From Acidobacteriota bacterium (GTDB lineage: Bacteria > Acidobacteriota > Blastocatellia > Chloracidobacteriales > Chloracidobacteriaceae): a stretch of 49,023 nt of DNA. The first letter of the stretch is position 1. The number at the start of each line of letters is the position of its first letter. This document shows positions 27,680-35,306 of this stretch, piece by piece. Made by a program: the position numbers and the translations under genes. The DNA is taken from the NCBI GenBank assembly GCA_016208495.1, contig JACQXX010000117.1, positions 1 to 49,023 on the forward strand, in the 5' to 3' direction. Below the pieces are notes generated by a model. It was not told where the DNA came from. It saw only the letters and a list, made by a program, of their open reading frames with translations, and made no database searches.

Positions 27680-27930
27680 CTGACACGCCCCCGGAAATCC
27701 AGAAAATCCTCGACGAACGCTTCCAGGCACTGACCCCAACTGAACGGGTGATCATGGCGAGCCAGATGTTTGACAGCGCCCGGCAAATTATTCTTTCATC
27801 GTTCCCGCCAGATTTATCTGAAATCGAAGTCAAACGACGTCTCTGTGAGCGGCTATATGGCGATGAAGTGGACGTAGACGCTTTTATCAACTATTACCTC
27901 GAACGGAAATCTATTGTAAAAGATATTTAA
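27676..27930 (+). CDS. small partner protein of the nucleotidyltransferase
   Basis: An 84-residue acidic, helical protein starting in an ATGA overlap with the nucleotidyltransferase. The segment TPTERVIMASQMFDSARQIILSSFP resembles small hypothetical proteins often placed next to nucleotidyltransferases. I do not know a named function. Tight coupling suggests equimolar production and a possible complex. Confidence 0.7.
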   Translation: MTDTPPEIQKILDERFQALTPTERVIMASQMFDSARQIILSSFPPDLSEIEVKRRLCERLYGDEVDVDAFINYYLERKSIVKDI

Positions 27931-28038
27931 AGTCAAATTACCCATATATTTGCTATGGTCAATGACTTTCTTCTCACTATCACCAGTTATTTTTGAACAC
28001 TCCCTCAATTTTGCAGTGTTTTCTCCCAGGAGGTCGCT

Positions 28039-28203
28039 ATGTCGAAAAGTGGATCTGGAATGCGTTTCAAAAACCGCCCCGCCGTTCGAGCACAAGTCAC
28101 CAAACAACGAGTCAAAGCCGCACCACCTCAGTCACCCAGGCGGCCTTCACTGAAAAAACCAAAACCCCAGGATCAAAACACACACGGAACCACTCATGAA
28201 TAA
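28039..28203 (+). CDS. 54-residue basic Pro/Lys/Arg-rich protein
   Basis: A short gene with an excellent ribosome-binding site: AGGAGGT, then four bases, then ATG 28039. The product is strongly basic, with RPAVRAQVTKQRVKAAPP and PRRPSLKKPKPQ segments, and probably disordered. Its stop TAA (28201-28203) overlaps the start of the TAXI gene at 28196, so the two should be translationally coupled. It could be a nucleic-acid or ribosome-binding peptide, or a leader whose translation sets expression of the downstream gene. Confidence 0.65.
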   Translation: MSKSGSGMRFKNRPAVRAQVTKQRVKAAPPQSPRRPSLKKPKPQDQNTHGTTHE

Positions 28204-29494
28204 AGAATTCTTCAAGACATATGGCTTGATCTTGTTTTTGACGGTTATCGCTTTTGGAATTGCCTTTCAGTTTGCCGAACCGGCCCCGCCACGCAAAGTT
28301 GTGATGGCAACGGGTTTGGAAAGCGGCGCTTATTACAAATTTGCGCTCCGGTATCGAGATTATTTTGCCCAAAATGGAATCCAGCTTGAGGTGCTGCAGA
28401 CTTCAGGTTCAGTCGAAAACCTGGAACTGCTCAAAACCCACGGCAAAGGCGTGGATATCATTTTCGCCCAAACTGGAACCGGGGATCCGGCTGCCACCCC
28501 TGACTTTACTTCGGTGGCAAGTGTTTTTTATGAACCGCTGTGGGTGTTTTATCGCGGGGAACAGCCGATTCAGCGACTGATGGAATTGAAAGGGAAGCGG
28601 ATTGCGGTTGGCTCGGAAGGCAGCGGCACCCGGATGGTCTCGCTGAAAATCTTGTCTGACAATGGCTTGACGGTGGCCACGACCCAAATCCTGCCACTGG
28701 GTGGAAATCAGGCTGCCGAAGCGTTAAAAACCAGTCAAATTGACGCTGCATTTTTTGTCGGTGCGCCAGAAGCCCCGGTCATCAATGATTTGCTGCGGGC
28801 TGAAGGTGTCCGATTGATGAATTTTGAACGAGTCGAAGCCTATAAAAGCCGCTACCGCTATTTTTCCAGCGTCATTTTGTATGAAGGCGTGGTGGATATG
28901 CAGAAAAATATTCCAGCGGAAGATGTGGTCCTCCTGGCCTCAACTGCCTCGATTGTCGTGCGGGAGAATTTCCACCCGGCACTTGTCAATTTGTTACTAC
29001 AAGCCGCAAATGAAATTCATCGCAAGGAAACCGGAATGCTCGAAAAAACCGGCCAGTTTCCCTCCTCTGATTTTATTCAATTTCCGCTGAATGAGGAATC
29101 CGTGCGGTATTTTCGATTTGGCCCATCATTTCTGACTCGCCATTTGCCGTTTTGGGCGGCCACGGCGGCTGATCGGTTGAAATTTGTGCTGTTGCCGTTG
29201 TTGACGATGCTGATTCCACTCCTGCGAATTGCCCCACCAATTTATGCCTGGCGAACACGGCGAAAAATCTATACCTGGTACGGCATGCTTATTGCCCTTG
29301 AAAACAAAGTGGTGAACCCTGAGCAAAACCAGGATTTCGCCCAGATTCTGGCTGAACTTGATGACCTGGAACGCGAAGTCGCCAAAATCGTCGTCCCGCT
29401 TTCCTACACCGACGAAGTGTACAATCTTCGGCTCCACATTCGACTGGTTCGGGAAAAAGCGATGGAGCAGCGAAGTAGCGAAGTAGCGAAATAG
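28196..29494 (+). CDS. TAXI-family solute receptor with C-terminal membrane segment
   Basis: A 432-residue protein. An N-terminal anchor or signal (LILFLTVIAFGIAFQF) precedes a TAXI-type binding domain: KVVMATGLESGAYYKFALRY, GVDIIFAQTGTGD, LMELKGKRIAVGSEGSGTRMVSLKIL, INAAF-like QIDAAFFVGAP. Near residues 325-350 is a second hydrophobic segment (FVLLPLLTMLIPLLRI) and then a helical tail. Tripartite TAXI transporters use such proteins to bind substrates like glutamate, but no TRAP permease lies here. The extended C-terminus is typical of a membrane-bound variant. The last codons run into the TAGCGAA-like array, which supplies the stop. Confidence 0.85.
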   Translation: MNKEFFKTYGLILFLTVIAFGIAFQFAEPAPPRKVVMATGLESGAYYKFALRYRDYFAQNGIQLEVLQTSGSVENLELLKTHGKGVDIIFAQTGTGDPAATPDFTSVASVFYEPLWVFYRGEQPIQRLMELKGKRIAVGSEGSGTRMVSLKILSDNGLTVATTQILPLGGNQAAEALKTSQIDAAFFVGAPEAPVINDLLRAEGVRLMNFERVEAYKSRYRYFSSVILYEGVVDMQKNIPAEDVVLLASTASIVVRENFHPALVNLLLQAANEIHRKETGMLEKTGQFPSSDFIQFPLNEESVRYFRFGPSFLTRHLPFWAATAADRLKFVLLPLLTMLIPLLRIAPPIYAWRTRRKIYTWYGMLIALENKVVNPEQNQDFAQILAELDDLEREVAKIVVPLSYTDEVYNLRLHIRLVREKAMEQRSSEVAK

Positions 29495-29539
29495 CGAGTA
29501 GCGAGTAGCGAAACAGTGAAATAGCGAAATAGCGAGTAG
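29478..29539. repeat. TAGCGAA/TAGCGAG short tandem array
   Basis: Units TAGCGAAG, TAGCGAAA and TAGCGAG alternate with period 7 to 8. The first copies encode the end of the TAXI protein (SSEVAK, stop at 29494). No inverted partner was found on the far side. Confidence 0.75.
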
Positions 29540-29566
29540 CCAAACCAGCGGCGCAGGTCAATCACT

Positions 29567-29759
29567 CATATGCGCCAGGATAAGGAAACAGAACCCGATC
29601 TGGACAAAGGGGACCGGGAGACAGGGGAAAAAACAAATGGTCGCCTTCCCCCACTCTCAATCGGAACTGATTCAACCTGACACATCTGGTGAATTGTCTC
29701 TGTGTCTCTCCAGCTCCTTGTCTCACACAGGCTCAAAGTTCCTTCTCCTGGCGCTTATG
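29567..29759. mobile_element. 193-bp element with 21-bp terminal inverted repeats
   Basis: The ends 29567-29587 and 29739-29759 are reverse complements at 19 of 21 positions, with the shared motif CATAAGCGCCAGGA. The interior has no gene but holds GGGGACCGGGAGACAGGGG and its partial inverse. Similar CATAAGCRCCAGGATAAG motifs occur at 48793 and 48883. It lies between the ends of the TAXI and CysC genes. Confidence 0.6.
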
Positions 29760-29779
29760 ACCCTCAGCCCTCAGTGGTT

Positions 29780-30349
29780 TTAGTCTCCGGTGGCGGCACT
29801 TGCCTGTGGAATCAATCCCCGGCGCTCCAGTTCGCGCAGGATCTTGGCCGCACTTTCATCAATCGTTTCACGGTCGGTTTCAACCGTCACTTCGGGGGAA
29901 TGAGGAGCTTCGTAAGGGTCTGAAACACCAGTAAAACTTTTAATTTCACCAGTTAAGGCTTTTTTATATAGCCCTTTCACATCCCGCTCGATCAAGGCAT
30001 CAAGTGAACATTTGACATAGACTTCGATAAATTCCGCGCCGTTTTGTTCAATATCGGCCCTGACTTCGTTGCGAATGTCGCGATAGGGTGAAATCGCGGC
30101 TGAGATGACACCTACTCCGTTGCGAGCCAGCAAGCGACAGACAAAGCCAATGCGGCGGATGTTTGTGTCGCGATCTTCTTTCGAGAACCCAAGTCCTTTT
30201 GAAAGATGGGTCCGCACTTCATCACCATCCAGCACTTCAAGTCGAATGCCGCGGCTGGCAAGTCGTGAAACCAGAACGCCGGTTAACGTTGTTTTTCCAG
30301 CTCCCGAAAGTCCGGTAAACCAAATCGTAAATCCTTTGTGTTGACTCAT
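29780..30349 (-). CDS. cysC: adenylylsulfate kinase
   Basis: A 189-residue APS kinase, which phosphorylates adenosine 5'-phosphosulfate to PAPS. It has the P-loop GLSGAGKTT (residues 13-21), [22 protein letters not shown], the INRRIG-like TNIRRIGFV and [19 protein letters not shown] followed by [11 protein letters not shown], all family hallmarks. ATG 30349 has AGGAG in front; upstream in-frame codons fall in repeat DNA. It is the last gene of the sulfur operon. Since the operon's CysH looks like an APS reductase, PAPS may serve sulfation or a second route. Confidence 0.95.
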   Translation of the reverse strand: MSQHKGFTIWFTGLSGAGKTTLTGVLVSRLASRGIRLEVLDGDEVRTHLSKGLGFSKEDRDTNIRRIGFVCRLLARNGVGVISAAISPYRDIRNEVRADIEQNGAEFIEVYVKCSLDALIERDVKGLYKKALTGEIKSFTGVSDPYEAPHSPEVTVETDRETIDESAAKILRELERRGLIPQASAATGD

Positions 30350-30374
30350 TTTTTTCTCCTGAAAAATAGATAAT

Positions 30375-30440
30375 AACCACACGAAACCCTTTGAAAATGA
30401 AGGTTTTATTTTTCGTGTATTTCGTGTATTTCGTGGTTTC
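30375..30440. repeat. TTTCGTGTA nonamer array with inverted left copy
   Basis: CCACACGAAA (30378-30387) is followed by TTTCGTGTATTTCGTGTA and TTTCGTGG (30410-30436), the inverse orientation. The period is nine. It lies within the CysH-CysC intergenic region. Confidence 0.6.
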
Positions 30441-30473
30441 TTGGTCTGTAATTCTGAATTGTTACGCCATTCT

Positions 30474-30559
30474 GGGATCATTGCCTCGATTCAGCAGAAG
30501 GTTAACCTATTGAAATCATTGCATGTTCTTGAACCCTGAACCCTGAACCCTGAACCCTA
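30474..30559. repeat. GAACCCT element, copy G2
   Basis: A core with AAGGTTAACCTATTGAAAT precedes four GAACCCT units, followed by AACTGGCA. It matches copy G1 at 18283 in order and sequence and ends eight bases from the cysH stop. Confidence 0.75.
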
Positions 30560-30566
30560 ACTGGCA

Positions 30567-31283
30567 TTAGCGATGTAATCCGCATTCAGTTTTTTCCGTA
30601 CCGCGCCAGCGACCAGCCCGCGAATGTTCCCCAATTTGAACCGGTGTGGTGCAGGGCGTACAGCCGATAGATGGATATTGTTGATCGTGCAACGGGTTAT
30701 ATGGAATTTTATGCTTGAAGATAAATCGCCACACATCCTGACTGGTCCAGGTTGCCAGCGGATTGATTTTGATCAAATCAAATTTTGAATCGAATGAAAC
30801 AATTGGGCTGCTGGCTCGGGTGACTGATTGATCCCGGCGAATCGCTGTCACCCACGCCCGCAAATCGGAAAGTGTTTCAACCAGTGGCTCGATTTTTCTC
30901 AACTGGCAGCACCGGTTTGGCTCACGTTCCCACAATCGGTCGCCGTGGATCCTGGCCTGGGCTTCAACTGAAATCCGCGAAGCCCGCCGTTCAATCTGGA
31001 CGCCATACCGGGCTTCAAGTTTTGCTTTGAGTTCGTAGGTTTCTGGAAACAGGAGCCCGGTGTCGAGGTAAAACATTCGAGCCTTTGGATTGATTTGGGC
31101 CAGCATATGCACCAGCACACACCCTTCGGCCCCAAATCCGGTTGCCAGCGCTACATCCTGGCCAAATTCTTCGAGAGACCATTCTAAAATTGCTTGCGGA
31201 GTTTCCGATTCAAACTGAGCGGAAAGACGGGTTAATTCAACTTCAGTCAATTCGGAAGTCAATTCAAACGTTGTGTTTTCCAT
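30567..31283 (-). CDS. cysH: phosphoadenylyl/adenylyl-sulfate reductase
   Basis: A 238-residue thioredoxin- or glutathione-dependent reductase producing sulfite. The adenine-nucleotide domain shows VALATGFGAEGCVLVHML and FYLDTGLLFPETYEL. The pair NRCCQLRKIEPL and GCTPCT gives the CC...CxxC set that binds a [4Fe-4S] cluster in APS reductases and is missing from PAPS-only enzymes. The C-terminal catalytic motif KTECGLH is present. These traits favour APS as substrate. It lies between the CbiX-SUMT and CysC genes. Confidence 0.95.
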   Translation of the reverse strand: MENTTFELTSELTEVELTRLSAQFESETPQAILEWSLEEFGQDVALATGFGAEGCVLVHMLAQINPKARMFYLDTGLLFPETYELKAKLEARYGVQIERRASRISVEAQARIHGDRLWEREPNRCCQLRKIEPLVETLSDLRAWVTAIRRDQSVTRASSPIVSFDSKFDLIKINPLATWTSQDVWRFIFKHKIPYNPLHDQQYPSIGCTPCTTPVQIGEHSRAGRWRGTEKTECGLHR

Positions 31284-31376
31284 ACTTTGTATTTGTTTCT
31301 ATTTTTAGGAAATGTAACCACGCAATACACTGCAACACACGAAGAAGATCAAAAAGGCAAAACAAGTGCAGTGGTT

Positions 31377-32606
31377 TCAATTGTTTTCGGTTTGCGAAAC
31401 CAGCGATGCCGCCCCTTGAGTTTCAGCAAAAAATGCAAATTGAGCCGGCTGATGGACCGGAAACCAGTCAAGCTGGTCGTGCAGACTGACTACATCGCCA
31501 ATCACAATCACGGCTGGCTGTTTCATCTGGGCACGTTCGGCGGCTTCGGCAATGGTTTCCAGCGTTCCGACGACCTTTTGCTGGCCGTCATAGGTTCCCC
31601 ACCGGATGACAGCCACGGGCGTGGTCACCAGGCGACCTGCGGCGATAAACTCAGCCACAATCAAACGCAACTGAGCCATTCCCATTAAAACCACCACCGT
31701 GTCAGCTCCGGCGGTTTCGGCGATGAGTGTTTCAGAAAGCGCCCCGTCACCGGCCCGAGCACCACTCACAACCGCAAATGAAGACGACAGCCCGCGATGG
31801 GTCAGCGGAATTCCCGCATAGGCCGGCGCCGCCAGCGCCGAACTGATTCCGGGAACGATTTCAAATGGAATACCGGCTGCCTGGAGCGCCAGGGCTTCTT
31901 CGCCACCGCGTCCAAACACAAACGGATCACCGCCCTTGAGCCGAACAACACGTTTCCCCTGCCGGGCCTGGTCAATCAACATCTGGTTGATTTCGGATTG
32001 AGGCGTTTGGCGACCACCGCCAATTTTCCAAACCGGAATGTATTCGACATTCTTACGGGCATATCGGAGCAATTCCGGGTTCACCAGATAGTCATACACA
32101 ATGACATCGCACTCAGCCAGCAGGTCTCTGGCTTTGATCGTCAGCAGTCCCGGATCACCCGGACCAGCCCCGACCAGAAACACTGTTCCGTGTGGTGCTC
32201 GATAGGCGGGGAAACTCGGTGTATTCCAGCTTTCAGCCGCATTGATCCGATCAATTGAAGCGTCAATGACCGACCAGTGACCTGACAGCGGTTCTGAAAT
32301 CGTGAACGTCACATCAGGATGGTTTTTCGCCGCTTCCGCCACTTCGCGTGGCAAATCACCTCGGGTATGACGTCCTGGAGACAGAAAATAGGGGTGAACC
32401 GTGATGTGGTGGGCGCCCTGCGCCACCAGACTTTCAAATCCCTGGGCAATCGTCGGATGGGTGATTTCCAGAAAAGCCGCTTCGACCAGGTCATACCCGC
32501 CGCGCTCGCGGATGCGTTCGGCGGCGGAAATGACGTCCAGATTGGCTTCTTCGCGTCGACTCCCGTGACCGACAACCAGGATGGCGTGTTGAATATGGTG
32601 AGTCAT
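31377..32606 (-). CDS. CbiX/SirB-type chelatase fused to uroporphyrinogen-III C-methyltransferase
   Basis: A 409-residue two-domain protein for siroheme synthesis. Residues 1-125 resemble CbiX/SirB chelatases, with H14 in VVGHGSR and H71 in VHPYFLSPGRHTRGD as the metal ligands. Residues from about 140 are an uroporphyrinogen-III methyltransferase (SUMT): GTVFLVGAGPGDPGLLTIKA, VYDYLVNPELL, VVRLKGGDPFVFGRGGEEA and GIPLTHRG. Together they make the siroheme precursor and insert iron. The oxidation of precorrin-2 (CysG N-terminal part) is not visible. It is placed before sulfite reductase, which needs siroheme. Confidence 0.93.
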   Translation of the reverse strand: MTHHIQHAILVVGHGSRREEANLDVISAAERIRERGGYDLVEAAFLEITHPTIAQGFESLVAQGAHHITVHPYFLSPGRHTRGDLPREVAEAAKNHPDVTFTISEPLSGHWSVIDASIDRINAAESWNTPSFPAYRAPHGTVFLVGAGPGDPGLLTIKARDLLAECDVIVYDYLVNPELLRYARKNVEYIPVWKIGGGRQTPQSEINQMLIDQARQGKRVVRLKGGDPFVFGRGGEEALALQAAGIPFEIVPGISSALAAPAYAGIPLTHRGLSSSFAVVSGARAGDGALSETLIAETAGADTVVVLMGMAQLRLIVAEFIAAGRLVTTPVAVIRWGTYDGQQKVVGTLETIAEAAERAQMKQPAVIVIGDVVSLHDQLDWFPVHQPAQFAFFAETQGAASLVSQTENN

Positions 32607-32607
32607 A

Positions 32608-32785
32608 TCTTAGGGTTCAGGGTTCAGGGTTCAGGGTTCAGGGTTCAGGGTTCAGGGTTCAGGGTTCAGGGTTCAGGGTTCAGGGAAATACAATTTCTTC
32701 AATAATTTAGCCTCCCGTGATACGAGGATTTCATTGCAAAATGGTATAATTCCTCAAACCCTGAACCCTGAACCCTAATTGGTAT
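32608..32785. repeat. inverted heptamer element G3 (AGGGTTC...GAACCCT)
   Basis: Ten AGGGTTC copies (32612-32685) and a core of about 70 bp (with TTCATTGCAAAATGGTATAA) face three GAACCCT units (32757-32778). The core run TTCATTGCAAAA-TGGTAT recurs near 44460. It fills the gap between sir and the CbiX-SUMT gene. Confidence 0.9.
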
Positions 32786-32796
32786 TCCAGTGGTCA

Positions 32797-34395
32797 TCAG
32801 GCGGTTAATGCGACTCGCTCCTCAAAACTGCCCAGGTGTTCGAGTTCTTCCAGGTTTTGGCGAGAAAGAAATGCCTGAAAACTTTCCGCCGGGCTGATGC
32901 GATGCGCCAGGTAGTCGCGAACCACTCGTTCGAGATAATACTTGACCTCTTCAGCCGCAACTTTGGTGGACAACTCCCGTCCAAACCGATAGTCATTCCC
33001 TAAATGACCACCCAGAAAAACGCGAAACGCCTCGATTTTTCCGGCTGGAGTGACGATGTGATCTCCGACCAGACCGACATCACATACCTGATAATGGGCG
33101 CAACTGTTGGGGCATCCGGTGACACTGATGCGAAGCGGAACTTTCAGGTCAGGAACGGTAGCTTCAAGGTATTCAATCAATTCCGAAGCCCGCGCTTTGG
33201 TTTCAACCACCGCCAGTTTGCAAAAACGTTTCCCCGTGCAGGCAATGGTTCCGGTTCGAAAAACCGACGCATTGGTAAAGAACCCAAGCGCCGCCAGTTC
33301 ATTTGAAAGTAAATGGCCAGCATGTTCCGGCACATCCAGCACGACAAAATTTTGGGTGGTTGTGAGCCGAATGCGATTGCTGCCGTAACGTTTCGCACTA
33401 TTGGCCACGGCAATCATTTCTGTTCCGTTGAGTCGGCCACGTTCAGTTGCCACGCCGGCATACTGCAACCCAGATTGCTTTTGGGCGCGGATCCCAATGT
33501 GGGCCCGGTTGGCATTGATCGGGATCGTGGGGGCTTCGCCGTCTGTAAGCTGGCGACCCAGTCGGGTTTCGAGTTCCTGGCGAAATCGGGCTGGCCCCCA
33601 GGCTTCCAGTAAAAACTTGAGCCGTGCTTTGTGGCGATATTCGCGAAACCCGTGATCGCGGAAAATGGCACAAACCTGGGCTGTGACTTCAACTGCTTCT
33701 TCAGGAAAGACATGCACGCCAAGCCGGTCGGCAAATCGCTCTTTTGACCCAAGCCCGCCGCCGACCCACAGGTCAAACGCAATCCGGCCATCTGGACGGC
33801 GTACGGCAATCAATCCGACATCATTGATTTCGTGACCGGTGCAATATTGCGAGCATCCAGAAACGGTAATTTTGAACTTTCGTGGCAGGTTGGAATATTC
33901 ATGGTTATCAAGAAAATACTGATGAATTTGCTCAATAACTGGTTCAGCATCAATTAATTCGGCGGAATCAATTCCGGCCAGCGGGCAACCCGTTACATTA
34001 CGGGTGATGTCTCCGCAGGCACCCGAAGTCGTTAGTCCAACGCGACTTAGCTCCTCAAAAATGGCAGGCACGTCTTCGATGCGAATGTAATGAAATTGTA
34101 TATCCTGGCGCGTTGTAACATCACCGGTGTTTTGCCCAAACCGAACCGAAAGCTGCCCCAGCGTTGCCAGTTGTTCAACCGTGAGTGTGCCATTGGGAAT
34201 TTTCACCCGGAGCATGAAATACCCATCTTCTTGTGGGCGTTGGGTATACAGGCCATACCACCGCAGCCGTACGTCAAGATCATCTGGATCAATTGACGCA
34301 AAACCTTCTTTTGCATAGCGCAGCAGATCATCCAAACAATCAAGGGCATCACGTTCGCGTTTTACTTTTTCAGCTCGGGTTTCTTTCTTTGCCAC
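32797..34395 (-). CDS. ferredoxin-dependent nitrite/sulfite reductase
   Basis: A 532-residue siroheme and [4Fe-4S] enzyme that reduces sulfite to sulfide or nitrite to ammonia. It has two ferrodoxin-like halves: RFGQNTGDVTTRQDIQFHYI and TTSGACGDITRNVTGCPLAGID near the N-terminus, and the cluster motifs CTGKRFC and CPNSC near residues 400 and 440. The protein starts with GTG at 34395, behind a strong AGGAGG. The sulfur operon and SAM-sensing leader favour sulfite. A role in nitrite is possible because the family overlaps. Confidence 0.93.
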   Translation of the reverse strand: MAKKETRAEKVKRERDALDCLDDLLRYAKEGFASIDPDDLDVRLRWYGLYTQRPQEDGYFMLRVKIPNGTLTVEQLATLGQLSVRFGQNTGDVTTRQDIQFHYIRIEDVPAIFEELSRVGLTTSGACGDITRNVTGCPLAGIDSAELIDAEPVIEQIHQYFLDNHEYSNLPRKFKITVSGCSQYCTGHEINDVGLIAVRRPDGRIAFDLWVGGGLGSKERFADRLGVHVFPEEAVEVTAQVCAIFRDHGFREYRHKARLKFLLEAWGPARFRQELETRLGRQLTDGEAPTIPINANRAHIGIRAQKQSGLQYAGVATERGRLNGTEMIAVANSAKRYGSNRIRLTTTQNFVVLDVPEHAGHLLSNELAALGFFTNASVFRTGTIACTGKRFCKLAVVETKARASELIEYLEATVPDLKVPLRISVTGCPNSCAHYQVCDVGLVGDHIVTPAGKIEAFRVFLGGHLGNDYRFGRELSTKVAAEEVKYYLERVVRDYLAHRISPAESFQAFLSRQNLEELEHLGSFEERVALTA

Positions 34396-34424
34396 GGCAA
34401 CCTCCTTTTGGAATGAAGAATGTG

Positions 34425-34505
34425 ATGAGTGGTTAGTAGTTAGTGGTTAGTGGTTGGCTCTTGGTTCTTCTTCGAAAGTATTGATTTCTAATCACTAACC
34501 ACTAG
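34425..34505. repeat. inverted heptamer element (GGTTAGT...ACTAACC)
   Basis: GTGGTTAGTAGTTAGTGGTT (34434-34453) with period seven faces TCACTAACCACTA (34492-34504) across a core of about 40 bp. It fills the gap between DUF2061 and the sulfite reductase gene. Confidence 0.75.
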
Positions 34506-34526
34506 ATGGTTTCTTCATTCTTCGAA

Positions 34527-34757
34527 TCAGATCAGCTCTTCGAGTTCGGCGCGTTTCTCAATTTTTCCCAACGGAATCGCGCTCCAGGCTCGCTCGTGCA
34601 GGAAAAACACAATCACCTTGATAATGGTTTCGCCACCCGCAACGCTGAGAGCCAGTAATCCTTTTTGAGTCGCGCCAAAGACAATTCCTCCGGTGATCAT
34701 TGAGGAGATAAGTCGGTAACTCATTGCTTTCATAAGACTTCTGTAATGTGTTTCCAT
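34527..34757 (-). CDS. DUF2061 membrane protein
   Basis: A 76-residue membrane protein with two hydrophobic helices (SSMITGGIVFGATQKGLLALSV and TIIKVIVFFLHERAW). The start METHYRSLMKAMSYRLISS is a strong match to the METHxRSxxKAxSWR opening of DUF2061 proteins, which supports ATG 34757 over the more distant in-frame codons. DUF2061 genes are often adjacent to sulfur assimilation genes such as CysC. It is the first gene of this operon, behind the riboswitch leader. Confidence 0.88.
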   Translation of the reverse strand: METHYRSLMKAMSYRLISSMITGGIVFGATQKGLLALSVAGGETIIKVIVFFLHERAWSAIPLGKIEKRAELEELI

Positions 34758-34915
34758 ACAAGTGAAAGACGTTGACAATGAAACAAAAGGCAATTTTTAA
34801 GCCTTCGAGATGAAAACTTACGTGCCGTTTGTTAGCGGCAACAACACCAGGTGGACTTTTGGGCTCGTCCGTGCAACAGCATCCTGATTTGGCTCATAAA
34901 GAATACTTTCTGAAC
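34758..34915 (-). other. 5' leader of the sulfur operon
   Basis: This stretch lies between the leader terminator and the DUF2061 start. It contains a small hairpin TGCCG/CGGCA (34823-34840), and no gene is seen. Confidence 0.5.
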
Positions 34916-34916
34916 G

Positions 34917-34949
34917 AAAAAACCTCGTGCTTTTGGGAATCGCACGAGG
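34917..34949 (-). terminator. intrinsic terminator in the riboswitch leader
   Basis: On the minus strand, CCTCGTGC and GCACGAGG form a perfect 8-bp GC-rich stem with an 11-base loop, directly followed by TTTTTT. It lies 25 bases downstream of the riboswitch aptamer and before the first gene, the layout of a transcription attenuator. Confidence 0.88.
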
Positions 34950-34973
34950 TAAACACACATATCTTCGGGCGGT

Positions 34974-35021
34974 TCTTTAGCACTTTTTAGCGTGGAGCAA
35001 GCGACCATAAATCACCACGTG
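34974..35021 (-). promoter_or_regulatory. SAM-II riboswitch aptamer (metA-type)
   Basis: Read on the minus strand, CGTGG (35019-35015) and CCACG (34995-34991) form stem P1. The loop begins TGATTTA, and CGCTT (35003-34999) can pair with AAGTG (34985-34981) as the pseudoknot P2. The 3' end GCTAAAG and the internal GCTTGC also fit the SAM-II consensus as I recall it. S-adenosylmethionine binding would sense the end product of sulfur assimilation. The downstream terminator makes transcriptional control likely. Confidence 0.85.
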
Positions 35022-35069
35022 GAAAAATTTTGAAAACAATCAAATGCGAGCTGTCAATATAGCGACAAT

Positions 35070-35098
35070 TTTGTACAGTATAGTTTCGGCAACGTCAA
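35070..35098 (-). promoter_or_regulatory. candidate sigma70 promoter of the sulfur operon
   Basis: On the minus strand, TTGACG (35098-35093), a 17-base spacer and TACAAA (35075-35070) form a weak sigma70-like promoter. Transcription would start about 40 bases before the riboswitch, which fits the leader layout. Confidence 0.45.
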
Positions 35099-35180
35099 CT
35101 CTTTTTTCCTGAAGGCTTCAATTGAAAGCGGCGTCAAGCCGTCGCGCTCCAAAAAATAGCTTTCTGTAAATTTCTCGTTC

Positions 35181-35292
35181 CTGTCACAAATCCTGTGATG
35201 ACATTGATTTTGGAAACTTCCTCATCATGAACCAGAGGACCTACTGGTTCAAATCCTTCCTGTTGAGCCTCTCATCACAGGATTTGTGACAG
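35181..35292. repeat. perfect 21-bp inverted repeat with nested hairpin
   Basis: Positions 35181-35201 and 35272-35292 are exact reverse complements, with shared motif CACAAATCCTGTGATG. The interior holds GAACCAG (35229-35235) and CTGGTTC (35244-35250) as a second stem. An 8-base T-run follows the right arm on the plus strand. No gene crosses it. Confidence 0.8.
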
Positions 35293-35306
35293 AAAGTTTT
35301 TTTTCA

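Noticed and set aside
34923-34949. Terminator on the plus strand
   Set aside because: On the plus strand the A-run precedes the stem and no T-run follows; only the minus strand gives a proper terminator.
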